DNA of 59,456 nt from Candidatus Scalindua sp. (lineage in GTDB: Bacteria; Planctomycetota; Brocadiia; Brocadiales; Scalinduaceae), in NCBI GenBank assembly GCA_018670825.1, contig JABHIW010000068.1, positions 1 through 59,456 of the forward strand, in the 5' to 3' direction. The position numbers and the translations under genes were made by a program. Positions 34,039 through 43,053 of the stretch are shown piece by piece; positions within the stretch are counted from its first letter, which is position 1, and each line of letters starts with the position of its first letter. The notes below the pieces were generated by a model. The model saw nothing but the letters and a program-made list of their open reading frames with translations, did not search any database and was not told the DNA's origin.

Positions 34039-35133
34039 TTATCCAAAACCTCCAACAATAGGAATCTTGGCATTACAGTTTATACACATTCCATCCCTTA
34101 TTTCAAATGTTCTAACACTAAAACCAGCCCTTTCAATCAACATCTTCCCACAGCTATGACAATAAGTGTTTTCCCACTCGTGTCCAGGAACATTTCCTAT
34201 GTAAACATATTTGAGACCTTCTTCAGTTCCTATCTCTCTAGCAGATTCTAGCGTGGAAACCGGTGTAGATGGAATATGTGACAACTCAAGATATGGGTGA
34301 AATCTGCTCACATGCCATGGCGTCTCATCTCCAACATTTTGTACAATCCACCTAGCAATGTCATGCAACTCTTCTGTGTCATCATTATAACCTGGTACTA
34401 CATTGGTTATTATCTCCACGTGCATATCCCATTTTGATTTTGCCCTGATTGCAGCGTCTAGAATCGGCCTTACACTCTTTATACCGGTAACATCTCTATA
34501 AAAACAATGCCTGGAGTCCTGTAACTCACCACTTACCTTAATATCAGCCCCTGAAGAATTTTTTGCCGAATGGCAGTCTAAACCCTTTACGTCAACTCTG
34601 TAAGCATCTAAATACGGCCCAATTGCATCTAATGCGTCCGGTTCTATATAACCGTTCGTCACAAAAACTGTGTATAGCCCTTTTTCCTTCGCTAATCTTG
34701 CACCATCAATTGCATACTCAAGCCAGATTGTTGGCTCATTGTACGTCCATGAAATCCCTTTGCATCTGTTTTTCAACGCAAGATGCACCAACTCTTCCGG
34801 AGAAATATAGGAAGTATCTCTGTCACTATTATCAATACGTGAGTGAGCTATTTGCCAATTTTGACAGTGACCACAGCGCATATTACATCCAAGAGAACCA
34901 ATTGAAAATGTATAGCTGCCGGGGAAAAAATGGTATAAGGGTTTCTTTTCGATTGCATCAGAACATGCCGATGAAACTTGTCCATAAATCATCGAGAAAA
35001 GTTTACCGTCTATATTTTTCCTTACCCCACAGTAACCCAATTTACCAACTGCGATAACACATCTATGTGGACACAAATGGCAACTAACCTTCTTGTTCTC
35101 CTCTTCTTGATAAAATAACGCTTCATGTTTCAT
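34039..35133 (-). CDS. amrS: AmmeMemoRadiSam-system radical SAM enzyme
   Basis: 364 aa. The radical SAM CxxxCxxC motif is at Cys83, Cys87 and Cys90 (LGCNMRCGHCQNW). The N-terminus holds the characteristic Cys set of the AmrS family (CHLCPHRC, then GYCGVR). The middle carries SWTYNEPTIWLEYAID and FVTNGYIEPDALDAI, and the C-terminus a rubredoxin-like pair of CxxC motifs (CHSCGK, CINCNA). The partner genes AmmeA/AMMECR1 and Memo are not in this window. The enzyme reaction is not known from sequence. It lies 29 bp upstream, in the direction of transcription, of nothing obviously linked; nadE precedes it on the same strand. Confidence 0.88.
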   Translation of the reverse strand: MKHEALFYQEEENKKVSCHLCPHRCVIAVGKLGYCGVRKNIDGKLFSMIYGQVSSACSDAIEKKPLYHFFPGSYTFSIGSLGCNMRCGHCQNWQIAHSRIDNSDRDTSYISPEELVHLALKNRCKGISWTYNEPTIWLEYAIDGARLAKEKGLYTVFVTNGYIEPDALDAIGPYLDAYRVDVKGLDCHSAKNSSGADIKVSGELQDSRHCFYRDVTGIKSVRPILDAAIRAKSKWDMHVEIITNVVPGYNDDTEELHDIARWIVQNVGDETPWHVSRFHPYLELSHIPSTPVSTLESAREIGTEEGLKYVYIGNVPGHEWENTYCHSCGKMLIERAGFSVRTFEIRDGMCINCNAKIPIVGGFG

Positions 35134-35162
35134 AATAAATATATCAATTCCTCAACACATTG

Positions 35163-36839
35163 CTATCTTGTGTATCGTTGTGCCAGAGGCATTCTCCTGC
35201 CTGTCCCAAACGCCTTTGTTGTAACCTTGAGTCCCGGAGCCGCCTGCTTTCTCTTATACTCGTTTCTATCAACCTTGCGGATAATGTCTTTAACAAGCGA
35301 CTTACCATAACCCATTTCGACGATATCACTGACATCCTTTGATTCCTCAACATAGGCCCTTAGTACTCCATCCAGGATATCATACGGAGGCAATGAGTCC
35401 CCATCCTTTTGGTTCGGCCGTAATTCGGCTGACGGAGGTTTTTCGATTGTTTCAGTGGGAATAATTTCCTTTCTTCCATTGATGTATTCAGCAAGGCGGT
35501 AAACCATGGTCTTGGGAATATCGGATATAACTGCCAGTCCGCCGCACATATCACCATATAGAGTACAATAACCAACCGCAAGTTCTGATTTATTACCAGT
35601 TGTCAGTACAAGGTATCCGAATTTATTTGAGATTGCCATCAGGATCTTACCCCTTATTCTCGCCTGCAGGTTTTCTTCCGTAACATCAAATGGAAGCCCT
35701 TCAAACATGCCGTTCAACGTTTTTGTATAGGCGTTGTATACAGACTTTATCGGTATTACCTGACAGTCAATTCCGAGATTTTCTGCCAGCATCTTGGAGT
35801 CTTCAACACTACCTTTTGATGAAAAGCTTGACGGCATAGTAACACCAAGCACTTTGCCCCTGCCAAGTGCTTTAACTGCAATTACTGCGGTAACGGCAGA
35901 ATCTATTCCACCACTCAAGCCAATTACCGCTTTCTTGAATCCACATTTCTTTACGTAGTCCCGCGTGCCCAAGGTTAAAGCTTTATAGACCGATTCAATA
36001 TCACTCCCACCTACAGCGTATCGAGTTTCTTTTTTGACAGATTTTGATTTATTCATACCTGAGATTATGTCTGAACCTTTAAACTCAACCATAAGTAAAT
36101 CTTCTTCAAAACCTGAAGCCCGATCGACGACAATCCCTTTTCTATTAATTACCAGGCTGTTCCCATCAAATACCAGATCATCATTACCTCCAATCTGGTT
36201 CACAAAAATAATTGGCACGTTGTTCCTCTTTGCGTGTCCTGTCAACATTTCCAGCCTTACATCCTGCTTACCAATAGTAAAAGGCGATGCTGAAATGTTT
36301 ATAATAATCTCCGCACCCTGCCTTATCATACATTCAACAGGGTCTTTATGATGGATTGTTCCCGGCCCGACTACGTCAGCCCCCCAGGCATCCTCACAGA
36401 TTGAGATACCAAATTTCCTGCCGGATATCGTTACTATTGAAACATCATGCGTCGGCTCAAAATATCTATCCTCATCAAATACATCGTAGGTAGGCAACAA
36501 AGACTTATAATGCCTGGAGACAATTTTCCTGTTTTTTATGTATGCCGCTGCGTTATATAAAGCTTTCCCACGCCGTGCTACATTTCTGTCAACAAAACCT
36601 ACAATAGCTGAAATACCGGTAACACTACTCTTTACCGCTTCCAGCGCTTTTAGATTGTTTTCTACAAATCCGAAAAGTTCCAGCATGTCCTTTGGCGGAT
36701 ACCCCACAATGCTCATCTCCGGAAATATAACCAATTCAGCCCCTCTTTTCCTGGCCGTATCTATAAACTTACAGATCTTTCCCGCATTCTGCTTAAACGC
36801 ACCTACAGTTGGATTTATTTGGGCAAGACAAATCTTCAT
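35163..36839 (-). CDS. nadE: Glutamine-dependent NAD+ synthetase
   Basis: 558 aa, two catalytic domains. The N-terminal glutaminase (nitrilase fold, residues about 1-250) has the triad Glu41 (FPEMSIVGYPP), Lys112 (YKSLLPTYDVFDE) and Cys148 (ISICEDAWG). The C-terminal NAD synthetase has the ATP-binding P-loop GLSGGIDSAV, TGNKSELAVGYCTLYGDMCGGL and the usual end of the bacterial long form. It makes NAD+ from deamido-NAD+, ATP and the ammonia released from glutamine. Together with nadB and pncB in this window it covers de novo and salvage steps, though these genes are not in one operon. Confidence 0.95.
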   Translation of the reverse strand: MKICLAQINPTVGAFKQNAGKICKFIDTARKRGAELVIFPEMSIVGYPPKDMLELFGFVENNLKALEAVKSSVTGISAIVGFVDRNVARRGKALYNAAAYIKNRKIVSRHYKSLLPTYDVFDEDRYFEPTHDVSIVTISGRKFGISICEDAWGADVVGPGTIHHKDPVECMIRQGAEIIINISASPFTIGKQDVRLEMLTGHAKRNNVPIIFVNQIGGNDDLVFDGNSLVINRKGIVVDRASGFEEDLLMVEFKGSDIISGMNKSKSVKKETRYAVGGSDIESVYKALTLGTRDYVKKCGFKKAVIGLSGGIDSAVTAVIAVKALGRGKVLGVTMPSSFSSKGSVEDSKMLAENLGIDCQVIPIKSVYNAYTKTLNGMFEGLPFDVTEENLQARIRGKILMAISNKFGYLVLTTGNKSELAVGYCTLYGDMCGGLAVISDIPKTMVYRLAEYINGRKEIIPTETIEKPPSAELRPNQKDGDSLPPYDILDGVLRAYVEESKDVSDIVEMGYGKSLVKDIIRKVDRNEYKRKQAAPGLKVTTKAFGTGRRMPLAQRYTR

Positions 36840-36992
36840 AAAATTGGTTCCCGCATATATTTAAAATACCGATAATTATTTCCCAGCATTTTCAAGCACT
36901 TTGCATTTACCGGTATTTAATGATATAACTTGTTAAATATTTATAATTTATAAGCATTTAATAGTACAATTTAATATATAAATCAATAAAAT

Positions 36993-37022
36993 TTGACAAT
37001 TATCTTATAAACTTGATACTAT
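36993..37022 (+). promoter_or_regulatory. Sigma-70-type promoter for cysH, very close to the start codon
   Basis: TTGACA at 36993-36998 matches the -35 consensus, and TACTAT at 37017-37022 (18-bp spacing) is a good -10. ATG 37035 is only 12 bases after the -10, so the transcript would have a leader of about 5 bases. There is no Shine-Dalgarno, in line with leaderless translation. Confidence 0.5.
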
Positions 37023-37034
37023 GCAGTTACCAAA

Positions 37035-37814
37035 ATGAATAATATAAAAATTGATCAAAAACTTGTAGATAAGCTGGAAGAAATACAGAATCCGGGTGAA
37101 TTAATGGCGGAGTTGTTTCGTATGTTTGGGAAACGCGCTGCGATTGGTACCAGTGGACAATGGACGGGTGTGGCCTTGATAGACATGGTAATTCGTGCCG
37201 GAATTTCAAACCCCCGTATTTACACGGTGGATACTCTTCGTCTTTTTCCGGAGACCTATGACCTCTTCCGTGAACTGGAGAAAAAATACAACATCAAGAT
37301 TGAAAAGGCTGCGCCTGATTTTGATGCAGTAAGTAAGATGGTACGTGATCATGGGGAAATGATCTTCTTTGATAGTAAGGCAAAACAGGAACATTGCTGT
37401 AAGATACGCAAAGTGGATCCAAATAATAAAATCCTTGATACCTTGGATGTCTGGATTACCGGGTTACGAGCCGATCAATCTAATGCAAGATCTCAGATTA
37501 AGCGATTAGATATTCTTCAACATATACAACAAGACGGAAAAGAGCGTCCCCTACTCAAAGTAACGCCTTTGGTTTCCTGGACAGAGGAAAAGGTTAAGGA
37601 ATACGTCATGGCCAACAATGTACCTATACACAAATTACTTGAAATGGAGAGGGATGGATGGCATTATGCCTCTCTTGGATGTATTATTTGTACGACTCCT
37701 ATTGGATCTCATGAGACACGCCGCGCGGGACGTTGGCGATGGTTTAACCATCAACTTAACGACGACCATAAGGAGTGCGGCCTGCACCTCCCTAATAAAG
37801 TGAAAACTCCGTAA
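37035..37814 (+). CDS. cysH: Assimilatory adenylylsulfate (APS) reductase
   Basis: 259 aa. Reduces activated sulfate to sulfite for cysteine synthesis. The PP-loop region GTSGQWTGVALIDM and DTLRLFPETYDLF mark the CysH family. Two cysteine pairs, Cys121-Cys122 (EHCCKIRKVDP) and Cys216/Cys219 (CIICTTPI), fit the CC ... CxxC ligands of the [4Fe-4S] cluster found in APS-type but not PAPS-type enzymes. The C-terminal ECGLH supplies the catalytic Cys. All are present, so the protein should be active with APS. The 97-aa gene downstream (117 bp) may be co-transcribed. Confidence 0.93.
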   Translation: MNNIKIDQKLVDKLEEIQNPGELMAELFRMFGKRAAIGTSGQWTGVALIDMVIRAGISNPRIYTVDTLRLFPETYDLFRELEKKYNIKIEKAAPDFDAVSKMVRDHGEMIFFDSKAKQEHCCKIRKVDPNNKILDTLDVWITGLRADQSNARSQIKRLDILQHIQQDGKERPLLKVTPLVSWTEEKVKEYVMANNVPIHKLLEMERDGWHYASLGCIICTTPIGSHETRRAGRWRWFNHQLNDDHKECGLHLPNKVKTP

Positions 37815-37931
37815 TCACACAATTACCCATAGTAAGTTCTGCATATATGTATAGGTAAATCAGAAAATCCAGGATTTCATTAATATGCAGAAAGCGGTTT
37901 TAATTTATCCTACTAATAACAGGAGGAAATT

Positions 37932-38225
37932 ATGGCTAAAAATAAACGCAACCTTGCACTTGCCTGGTATCGTCAAGACCAGTGGCAACTTCTTTTAGAT
38001 TACTCTACAGATTCTGATAAATTGGCATGTACATACCAAGAGTGGCTGGAACATGCTGAAGAAAAAGTGAAGGAAATAAGCAATGAGGGACTGAATGTGG
38101 TAAAAGTAGCTATTGATGTGGAAGATATGAAGAAATGGTGCGAAAGATCTGATAAGCTGATAGATGGCAGCACCCGAAGTGAATACGCCGTGTTCCTGGC
38201 TCAGAATAATCTAAACATCCTATAA
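37932..38225 (+). CDS. Conserved-looking small cytoplasmic protein, unknown
   Basis: 97 aa with a strong AGGAGG 6 bases before ATG 37932, so it is a real gene. No signal peptide or membrane segment. It begins AKNKRNLALAWYRQDQWQLL, is acidic overall, and has a central helical stretch (EEKVKEISNEGLNVVKVAID). Two cysteines are not arranged as a known motif. I do not recognise a family. It follows cysH by 117 bp on the same strand. Confidence 0.6.
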   Translation: MAKNKRNLALAWYRQDQWQLLLDYSTDSDKLACTYQEWLEHAEEKVKEISNEGLNVVKVAIDVEDMKKWCERSDKLIDGSTRSEYAVFLAQNNLNIL

Positions 38226-38474
38226 TAACAATTTGAGGACATCGATCTTTAACAGACAGCCCCTATTAAGTCTTACGATTGCGGCATTAAAACATATGCC
38301 TGGTAAATAACGAACAATAAAGATTGTATCAAGAAAAAACTAGACAATTAAGGCCGGTAATAGTAAATTCACTTTTACTATTCATGAATTATATATTTAG
38401 ATATAACTTTTATACTAAAATCACAAGAGGCAAAATGTGTTAATCTTCTTTTTTGATTGTAATAAAGGGAATTT

Positions 38475-39227
38475 ATGAAAGAAAAGCTGCTGACCATCAT
38501 CGCTTTATTATTACTTTCCGGTATTTTCATATTTTTAGATAGTGCTATTCATTACCACTTTTTCCTGCATTTAGCCGCCATACCACTGGAAATAATCCTT
38601 GCCGTCATCGTCGTTGAACATTTCCTTGAGCGCAAGGAAAAAGCTAATAAAAAGCATCAGCTCTATTTAATTAAAAGCTATTTGTTTCGTTCTGAAATGA
38701 AAAACCTGTTTGTATGCAACTTAATCTCTTTAAAATCCCCGGAAATCAGTGTAAGTAAAATCAGGTCAATGGCATTAAAAGAACTGAAAGATTGCAGAAG
38801 TAATATGGGTGACCTTACCTATAAATCACCTCTGCACCTGGAAAAAGTTATACAAGAGTATGTTAAAGCAAAAGATGTGTTTCAATTCTTTTTGAACTGG
38901 GCAATCGAACATAAGATTGAAGCTATTTTTGAGGATATGATATATATATTGCACTTTATTCAGGATGTTACGTTATTTAACGAACAAAACCTTGATAAAC
39001 TATTTATCGATGAAGCTAAGTCCAAACCGGAATTGTTAAAAAAAACAAGTAGTGTTGTCAGGAACGGTGTAATTAAATTTATGGATTATATGGTTGAGTT
39101 GAAACAAAACGATCCCACTTTACTTGATAACCTGCTTTCTGATTACGAAATTTCCAGTTCAATTCTTCATGCTGAGCATATCGGCGATAAACATCTTGTT
39201 TCTTGCATAAGCTTAGAAGCACATTAA
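38475..39227 (+). CDS. Inner-membrane protein with two N-terminal helices, unknown
   Basis: 250 aa; an AAAGGGA lies 5 bases upstream. The first 60 residues form two membrane helices (LLTIIALLLLSGIFIFL and HLAAIPLEIILAVIVV), followed by a charged segment HFLERKEKANKKH and a helical, hydrophilic domain of about 190 residues that should face the cytoplasm. No catalytic motif is visible. It stands alone, about 250 bp from the previous gene. A regulatory or scaffold role is possible; no evidence favours one. Confidence 0.65.
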   Translation: MKEKLLTIIALLLLSGIFIFLDSAIHYHFFLHLAAIPLEIILAVIVVEHFLERKEKANKKHQLYLIKSYLFRSEMKNLFVCNLISLKSPEISVSKIRSMALKELKDCRSNMGDLTYKSPLHLEKVIQEYVKAKDVFQFFLNWAIEHKIEAIFEDMIYILHFIQDVTLFNEQNLDKLFIDEAKSKPELLKKTSSVVRNGVIKFMDYMVELKQNDPTLLDNLLSDYEISSSILHAEHIGDKHLVSCISLEAH

Positions 39228-39246
39228 ATAAAGCCCTCGGCTGACA

Positions 39247-39357
39247 TGTCATTCTGAAGGAGGAACGACTGAAGAATCTCTTCTTGAAAACCTCATTAAC
39301 CTCACGAAGCATATTTGGCTTATGCACAGGAGATTCTTCGCTTCACTCAGAATGACA
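39247..39357. repeat. Dispersed inverted repeat (family C), copy 1
   Basis: TGTCATTCTGAAGGA and GAAGAATCTC at the left are matched on the right by GAGATTCTTCGCTTCACTCAG and AATGACA in inverse order. The same words occur at 58481-58582. This type of repeat is common between genes of many bacteria. It sits between two convergent genes. Confidence 0.7.
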
Positions 39358-39412
39358 AGTGTGTATCTTTTTGAGATATATACACTTAAAATGGATATCC
39401 CAATACATTAGA

Positions 39413-40147
39413 TCACCCTTTATCCACCTTCTCTGAAGGCCAGTAATAAGCATCCGGAGTATCCCTGGCACCAAAAATAGCAGTACCTACACGCACCATA
39501 TTGGCTCCTTCCTCGATAGCAATGTGATAATCTCCGGACATCCCCATGGAAAGGTACTTCATCTCTACACTGTCAATGCCCTCTTTGATAACAGAGTCAT
39601 GAATTCCTTTTAATAACTTGAAGCACTTCCGAATCTTCACCTCGTCATTGGTAAAAAGGCCAATGGTCATTAGCCCACGGATCTTCAGGGTATCGTACCG
39701 CGACGTCTCCTTGATGAGAGAAATTGCTTCTTCAGGAGCAACCCCATATTTGCTCTCTTCATAAGAGGTATTTACCTGGATTAATACGTCCATTGAACGC
39801 CCTTCACTCATGAGTCGTTTATCTAACTTCTCAACCAGACTCATCCGATCCACAGAATGAATCATATCCGCAAACTTTAATACATCCTTGACCTTATTGG
39901 TCTGCAGATGTCCGATAAAATGCCATTCCGCGTCCTCGTCCTTCAATACCTCATATTTTCTAAGGGCCTCCTGGATCTTGTTTTCTGCAATAATATGACC
40001 ACCATTTCTTACTGCCTCTTGTATCCGGTCCGTGTCAACCGTCTTTGTGGCCATAACTAATGTAATGTCCTCCGGCTTTTTACCGGCCCTGATAGCAGCA
40101 TCCGCAATTTTCTGTTTTACTTCTTCTAAGTTTTCCTTGATTGACAT
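39413..40147 (-). CDS. YggS-family PLP homeostasis protein
   Basis: 244 aa. Alanine-racemase-like single-barrel protein that binds pyridoxal phosphate and keeps its free level in balance. The PLP lysine lies in VMATKTVDTDRI. The family signatures are WHFIGHLQTNKVKDVL, IHSVDRMSLVEKL and LIQVNTSYEESKYGV, then LSMGMSGDYHIAIEEGANMVRVGTAIFG near the end. Motifs are intact. The usual ENRVQE segment reads ENKIQE. It begins next to the REP-rich region, with the first palindrome 28 bp upstream of its ATG. Confidence 0.92.
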   Translation of the reverse strand: MSIKENLEEVKQKIADAAIRAGKKPEDITLVMATKTVDTDRIQEAVRNGGHIIAENKIQEALRKYEVLKDEDAEWHFIGHLQTNKVKDVLKFADMIHSVDRMSLVEKLDKRLMSEGRSMDVLIQVNTSYEESKYGVAPEEAISLIKETSRYDTLKIRGLMTIGLFTNDEVKIRKCFKLLKGIHDSVIKEGIDSVEMKYLSMGMSGDYHIAIEEGANMVRVGTAIFGARDTPDAYYWPSEKVDKG

Positions 40148-40485
40148 AACCCCTCCAATTCATTGTTGAATATCTGGGCACGAGATATCGTGCCCCTACG
40201 TTTTGAATCATTGATTTCAATAATACCATATATAGGTGATTTGGCATAATCATGAATTCATGTAACGATTTTTCCTTGCGTATTTTTCTGGTACAAATCC
40301 GTTCTTTAGACGTTGGCCTGCCGAATTGTTCCGTTGTAGGGGCACGTTGCACGTGCCCAGGTTCTTTGTATCATGGTATACAAGGGCACGATCATCGTGC
40401 CCCTACGGGCTGAATCATTAATTCCAATAACACCGTTTATGTGATTCAGCATGATTACATATTCGTGTAATAAATTTTTCTTTAT
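40148..40485 (-). repeat. Two further partial copies of the RAYT internal segment
   Basis: On the minus strand the DNA for the segment LQEFVIMPNHIHGII plus INDSNRRGT reappears twice in degenerate form: at about 40484-40380 (ITRICNHAESHKRCYWN-like frames; DNA CATGCTGAATCACATAAACGG) and at about 40270-40160 (LHEFMIMPNHLYM; DNA ATGCCAAATCACCTATAT). Each carries one or two GTAGGGGCACG palindromes. So parts of the transposase-like gene have been copied along with its REP sites. No functional product is expected. Confidence 0.6.
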
Positions 40486-41250
40486 TTAATCCATGTAATA
40501 TTTATCTTGCAACCATTTTTCCGGGTTATACCTGATATATTCAGAAATCTGATTATACGATTTCTCATTTCGTATAACGTGTTCGTAATAACTGCGTTGC
40601 CAGACTGATTGCCCCAGTGTATTACGAATGGTATTTATCTGTTTGGTAACCGTTGATTTAAACCCACGTACAATGGTTGGTATTGTATTTGATGTTGGTT
40701 TACCAAATTGTTCCATCGTAGGGGCACGTTGATACGTGCCCTCTTCTTTTGTACCATGGTGTAAAAGGGCACGAAGCATCGTGCCCCTACGGTTTGAATC
40801 GTTTATTTAAATAATGCCGTGTATGTGGTTCGGCATGATTACAAATTCTTGCAATAAAATACTTTTCCGTATTTCACCAGTCTGTAACCATTCACTGTTC
40901 GCAATTTCTCCATAAGCTGTTAAAACCATATCACCATTATCAATATGTCCAAACAAACAAACATGGTTGAAAGTACAAATGGTAATGAAATACAATCCTT
41001 CCCGCGAATAATCGTAGTCTTTTATTCGGATTGAACGATGTTGGTGAATTTCAGGATTATATTTTTTTCGGCCCATTATTTTGTTTCACATACTGTAGGG
41101 GCACGTTGCACGTGCCCTTTTTCCTGATACCATGTGTTTCCGGTCAAAATGCATTTGGGTACATTGTACGAGGGCACGATCATCGTGCCCCTACGGGTCG
41201 TATCGTTATTTCCTGAACCATACATCTGTGCACGTGCAACGTGCCCCTAC
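40176..41250. repeat. Cluster of GTAGGGGCACG-type REP palindromes
   Basis: Sites: 40176-40200, 40336-40358, 40384-40406, 40718-40741, 40767-40790, 41095-41117, 41172-41194 and 41229-41250. Each has GTAGGGGCACG or CGTGCCCCTAC with a complementary arm, and most are paired in inverse orientation 25-55 bp apart, as in BIME elements. Two sites lie inside the RAYT reading frame and one forms the 3' end of pncB, supplying its TAG stop codon (41247-41249). Confidence 0.8.
40486..41076 (-). pseudogene. REP-associated tyrosine transposase (RAYT, Y1/TnpA-REP), one in-frame stop
   Basis: From ATG 41076 on the minus strand the frame reads a RAYT: GRKKYNPEIHQHRSIRIKDY, YFITICTFNHVCLFG, and the HUH motif region IMPNHIHGII. 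It is then broken by a single TAA at 40809-40807. The same frame continues with INDSNRRGTMLRALLHHGTK, QRAPTMEQFGKPTSNTIPTI and SVWQRSYYEHVIRNEKSYNQ (the catalytic Tyr region YYEHVIRNE). It ends at 40486, about 196 codons in all, the normal length. All catalytic residues remain, so the single stop is recent or, less likely, read through. REP palindromes lie inside the frame right after the stop. Confidence 0.8.
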
Positions 41251-42680
41251 GCATTTCTGTTATTCCTTGTATTATCCCTGACCTGTCTCAATCTTTTACT
41301 GAGCGTTACCGGATATGCAATTTTACAATCTAAATCCTTAAACTTATCTGGCAGTTGAGAGATATTCCTTTCTGCTGTTTTCTGAATTTGTTGGACTGTT
41401 GGTATCTTATATACAAGCTTACCTTTTTTCATAACCGGCTGTAAAAGTTCCTCGGCATCAAACTCTTCATCTACCAGGCCAATTGTGTCCTTTTTAAATA
41501 TTCCTTTCTTATCAAGAAAGCGGTAAACCTGTTTCTTTGACGGACAGGTTACCTTGTCTTTACTGAACTTCATTTTAGGAACCAGACGGCCTTCTCTCTC
41601 CTGCTCTACCAGTTTATAGACACCGCCGAGAGCGGGTGTGTCTTTGGAGGTGACCATCTCCGTACCGACACCAAAAGAGTCAATACACGCGCCTTTAGCA
41701 AGCATCTGGGAGATCTTATGCTCATTGAGATCACCGCTTGCCGTAATCTTAACCTGTTCAAGACCGGCATTATCTAATATCTTTCTAACTTTTTTACTTA
41801 AAAGTGTAATATTACCACTGTCCAGTCTGACTCCTTTTAACTTCTTACCCATCTTAGTGGCCAGTTGCGCACCTTTAATCGTATCGTATGTATCAATTAA
41901 GAGGACCGTATTATCAGGGAAAACCGTGTGAAAATCTTTAAAGGACTCATATTCGTCATCGTAGGCCATAACCCATGAATGGGCCACGGTACCAATGGGC
42001 GGTATCCCCAACTCGTAAGCCGCTAGAACATTAGAGGTCCCTACACAACCGCCAATAAAGCATGCCCTAGCCGCCAATAATCCTGCGTGAGGACCATGTG
42101 CGCGCCTTGTCCCGAAATCAATCACCCCCCTGCCGTCAGCGGCATGTACTACCCTTGAAGCCTTGGAGGCGATAAGTGTCTGATAATTTATCATTGAGAG
42201 AAGATACGTCTCAATTATCTGGGCCTCAATCATTGAGGCCGTTACCCTTATAATGGGCTCATTTGCAAAAATAACGGTACCTTCAGGGACGGCATAGACA
42301 TCTCCACTAAAATAGAATTCTCGAAGATAATCAAAAAGCTCCCTGCTTACATTTTTGAAAACAGGAAGATCCTTCAGGTATTTTAAATACTCAGCCGTAA
42401 ACCTCAGGTTCTTGAGGTAGTGAATAGCCTGTTCCAAACCGGCAGCAATGAGATACGAACGTCTTTCAGGTAAGTTTCTGACAAACAATTCAAACGTTGA
42501 TTTATGGTCCATGCCACGTTCAAAATAACCGGCAACCATGGTCAACTGATAAAGGTCAGTGGAAATACACATATTTGCATCATTTAAAAAGAGCGGCTCT
42601 GGTTTTCCGGTATTTTTCTTCATATCTATTGTTATTTTTGAGTGCAGTGACCGTGTCACTGCTTTAATACGCATCATCAC
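41247..42680 (-). CDS. pncB: Nicotinate phosphoribosyltransferase
   Basis: 477 aa from GTG 42680, or 458 aa from the Met at 42623. GGAG lies 13 bases before GTG 42680 but the internal Met has no ribosome site; homologues begin nearer the internal Met. It converts nicotinate plus PRPP to nicotinate mononucleotide. Signatures: STDLYQLTMVAGYFERG at the front, FELFVRNLPERRSYLIAAGL, FGTRRAHGPHAGLLAARACF (catalytic His region), GVRLDSGNI and DSFGVGTEM. Sequence is complete. Its last codons and TAG stop lie in a REP palindrome, so the C-terminus NRNA may be a recent change. Transcribed divergently from the phosphonate cluster. Confidence 0.93.
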   Translation of the reverse strand: MMMRIKAVTRSLHSKITIDMKKNTGKPEPLFLNDANMCISTDLYQLTMVAGYFERGMDHKSTFELFVRNLPERRSYLIAAGLEQAIHYLKNLRFTAEYLKYLKDLPVFKNVSRELFDYLREFYFSGDVYAVPEGTVIFANEPIIRVTASMIEAQIIETYLLSMINYQTLIASKASRVVHAADGRGVIDFGTRRAHGPHAGLLAARACFIGGCVGTSNVLAAYELGIPPIGTVAHSWVMAYDDEYESFKDFHTVFPDNTVLLIDTYDTIKGAQLATKMGKKLKGVRLDSGNITLLSKKVRKILDNAGLEQVKITASGDLNEHKISQMLAKGACIDSFGVGTEMVTSKDTPALGGVYKLVEQEREGRLVPKMKFSKDKVTCPSKKQVYRFLDKKGIFKKDTIGLVDEEFDAEELLQPVMKKGKLVYKIPTVQQIQKTAERNISQLPDKFKDLDCKIAYPVTLSKRLRQVRDNTRNNRNA

Positions 42681-42959
42681 GGATGATGCACTCCATATTT
42701 TTTTTATGGTTATAGAGGTTAATTTTTATAGCTTATTGCAAAAACATTGTAAACTTGTTTTTTGGAACTATTTGAGAAAAGAAACTAACAAACTCAGGTT
42801 AAATTTAATAATCTTCACACAAAGTTTTCTGTGAGAATTATTTTTACGTATTATACTTTCCTACAATTAAAGACGACTGCAAAATCATCACAACACGTTT
42901 AAACAAAAAAATTTAGAATAAAATCAGCTATACAATTATTTTTTTTATGGTAGACGTTT

Positions 42960-42976
42960 CAGGATTAAAAATCCTG
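42960..42976. promoter_or_regulatory. Short palindrome upstream of phosphonate cluster promoter
   Basis: CAGGAT at 42960-42965 and ATCCTG at 42971-42976 form a perfect 6-bp inverted repeat with a 5-base gap, ending 4 bp before the -35 box of the promoter at 42981. Its position suggests a regulator binding site, but a simple hairpin is as likely. Confidence 0.3.
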
Positions 42977-42980
42977 GATA

Positions 42981-43009
42981 TTGACACACATGTCCGTATC
43001 GTTTATGCT
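42981..43009 (+). promoter_or_regulatory. Sigma-70-type promoter for the phosphonate cluster
   Basis: TTGACA (42981-42986), 17 bases, then TATGCT (43004-43009). The -35 is perfect and the -10 matches four of six. ATG 43054 is 44 bases downstream. No strong Shine-Dalgarno precedes that ATG. The whole divergent region with pncB (about 370 bp) shows no other feature. Confidence 0.55.
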
Positions 43010-43053
43010 TTAGCACCATCTTTTTACTATACAAAAATTACTTTATTACATAA

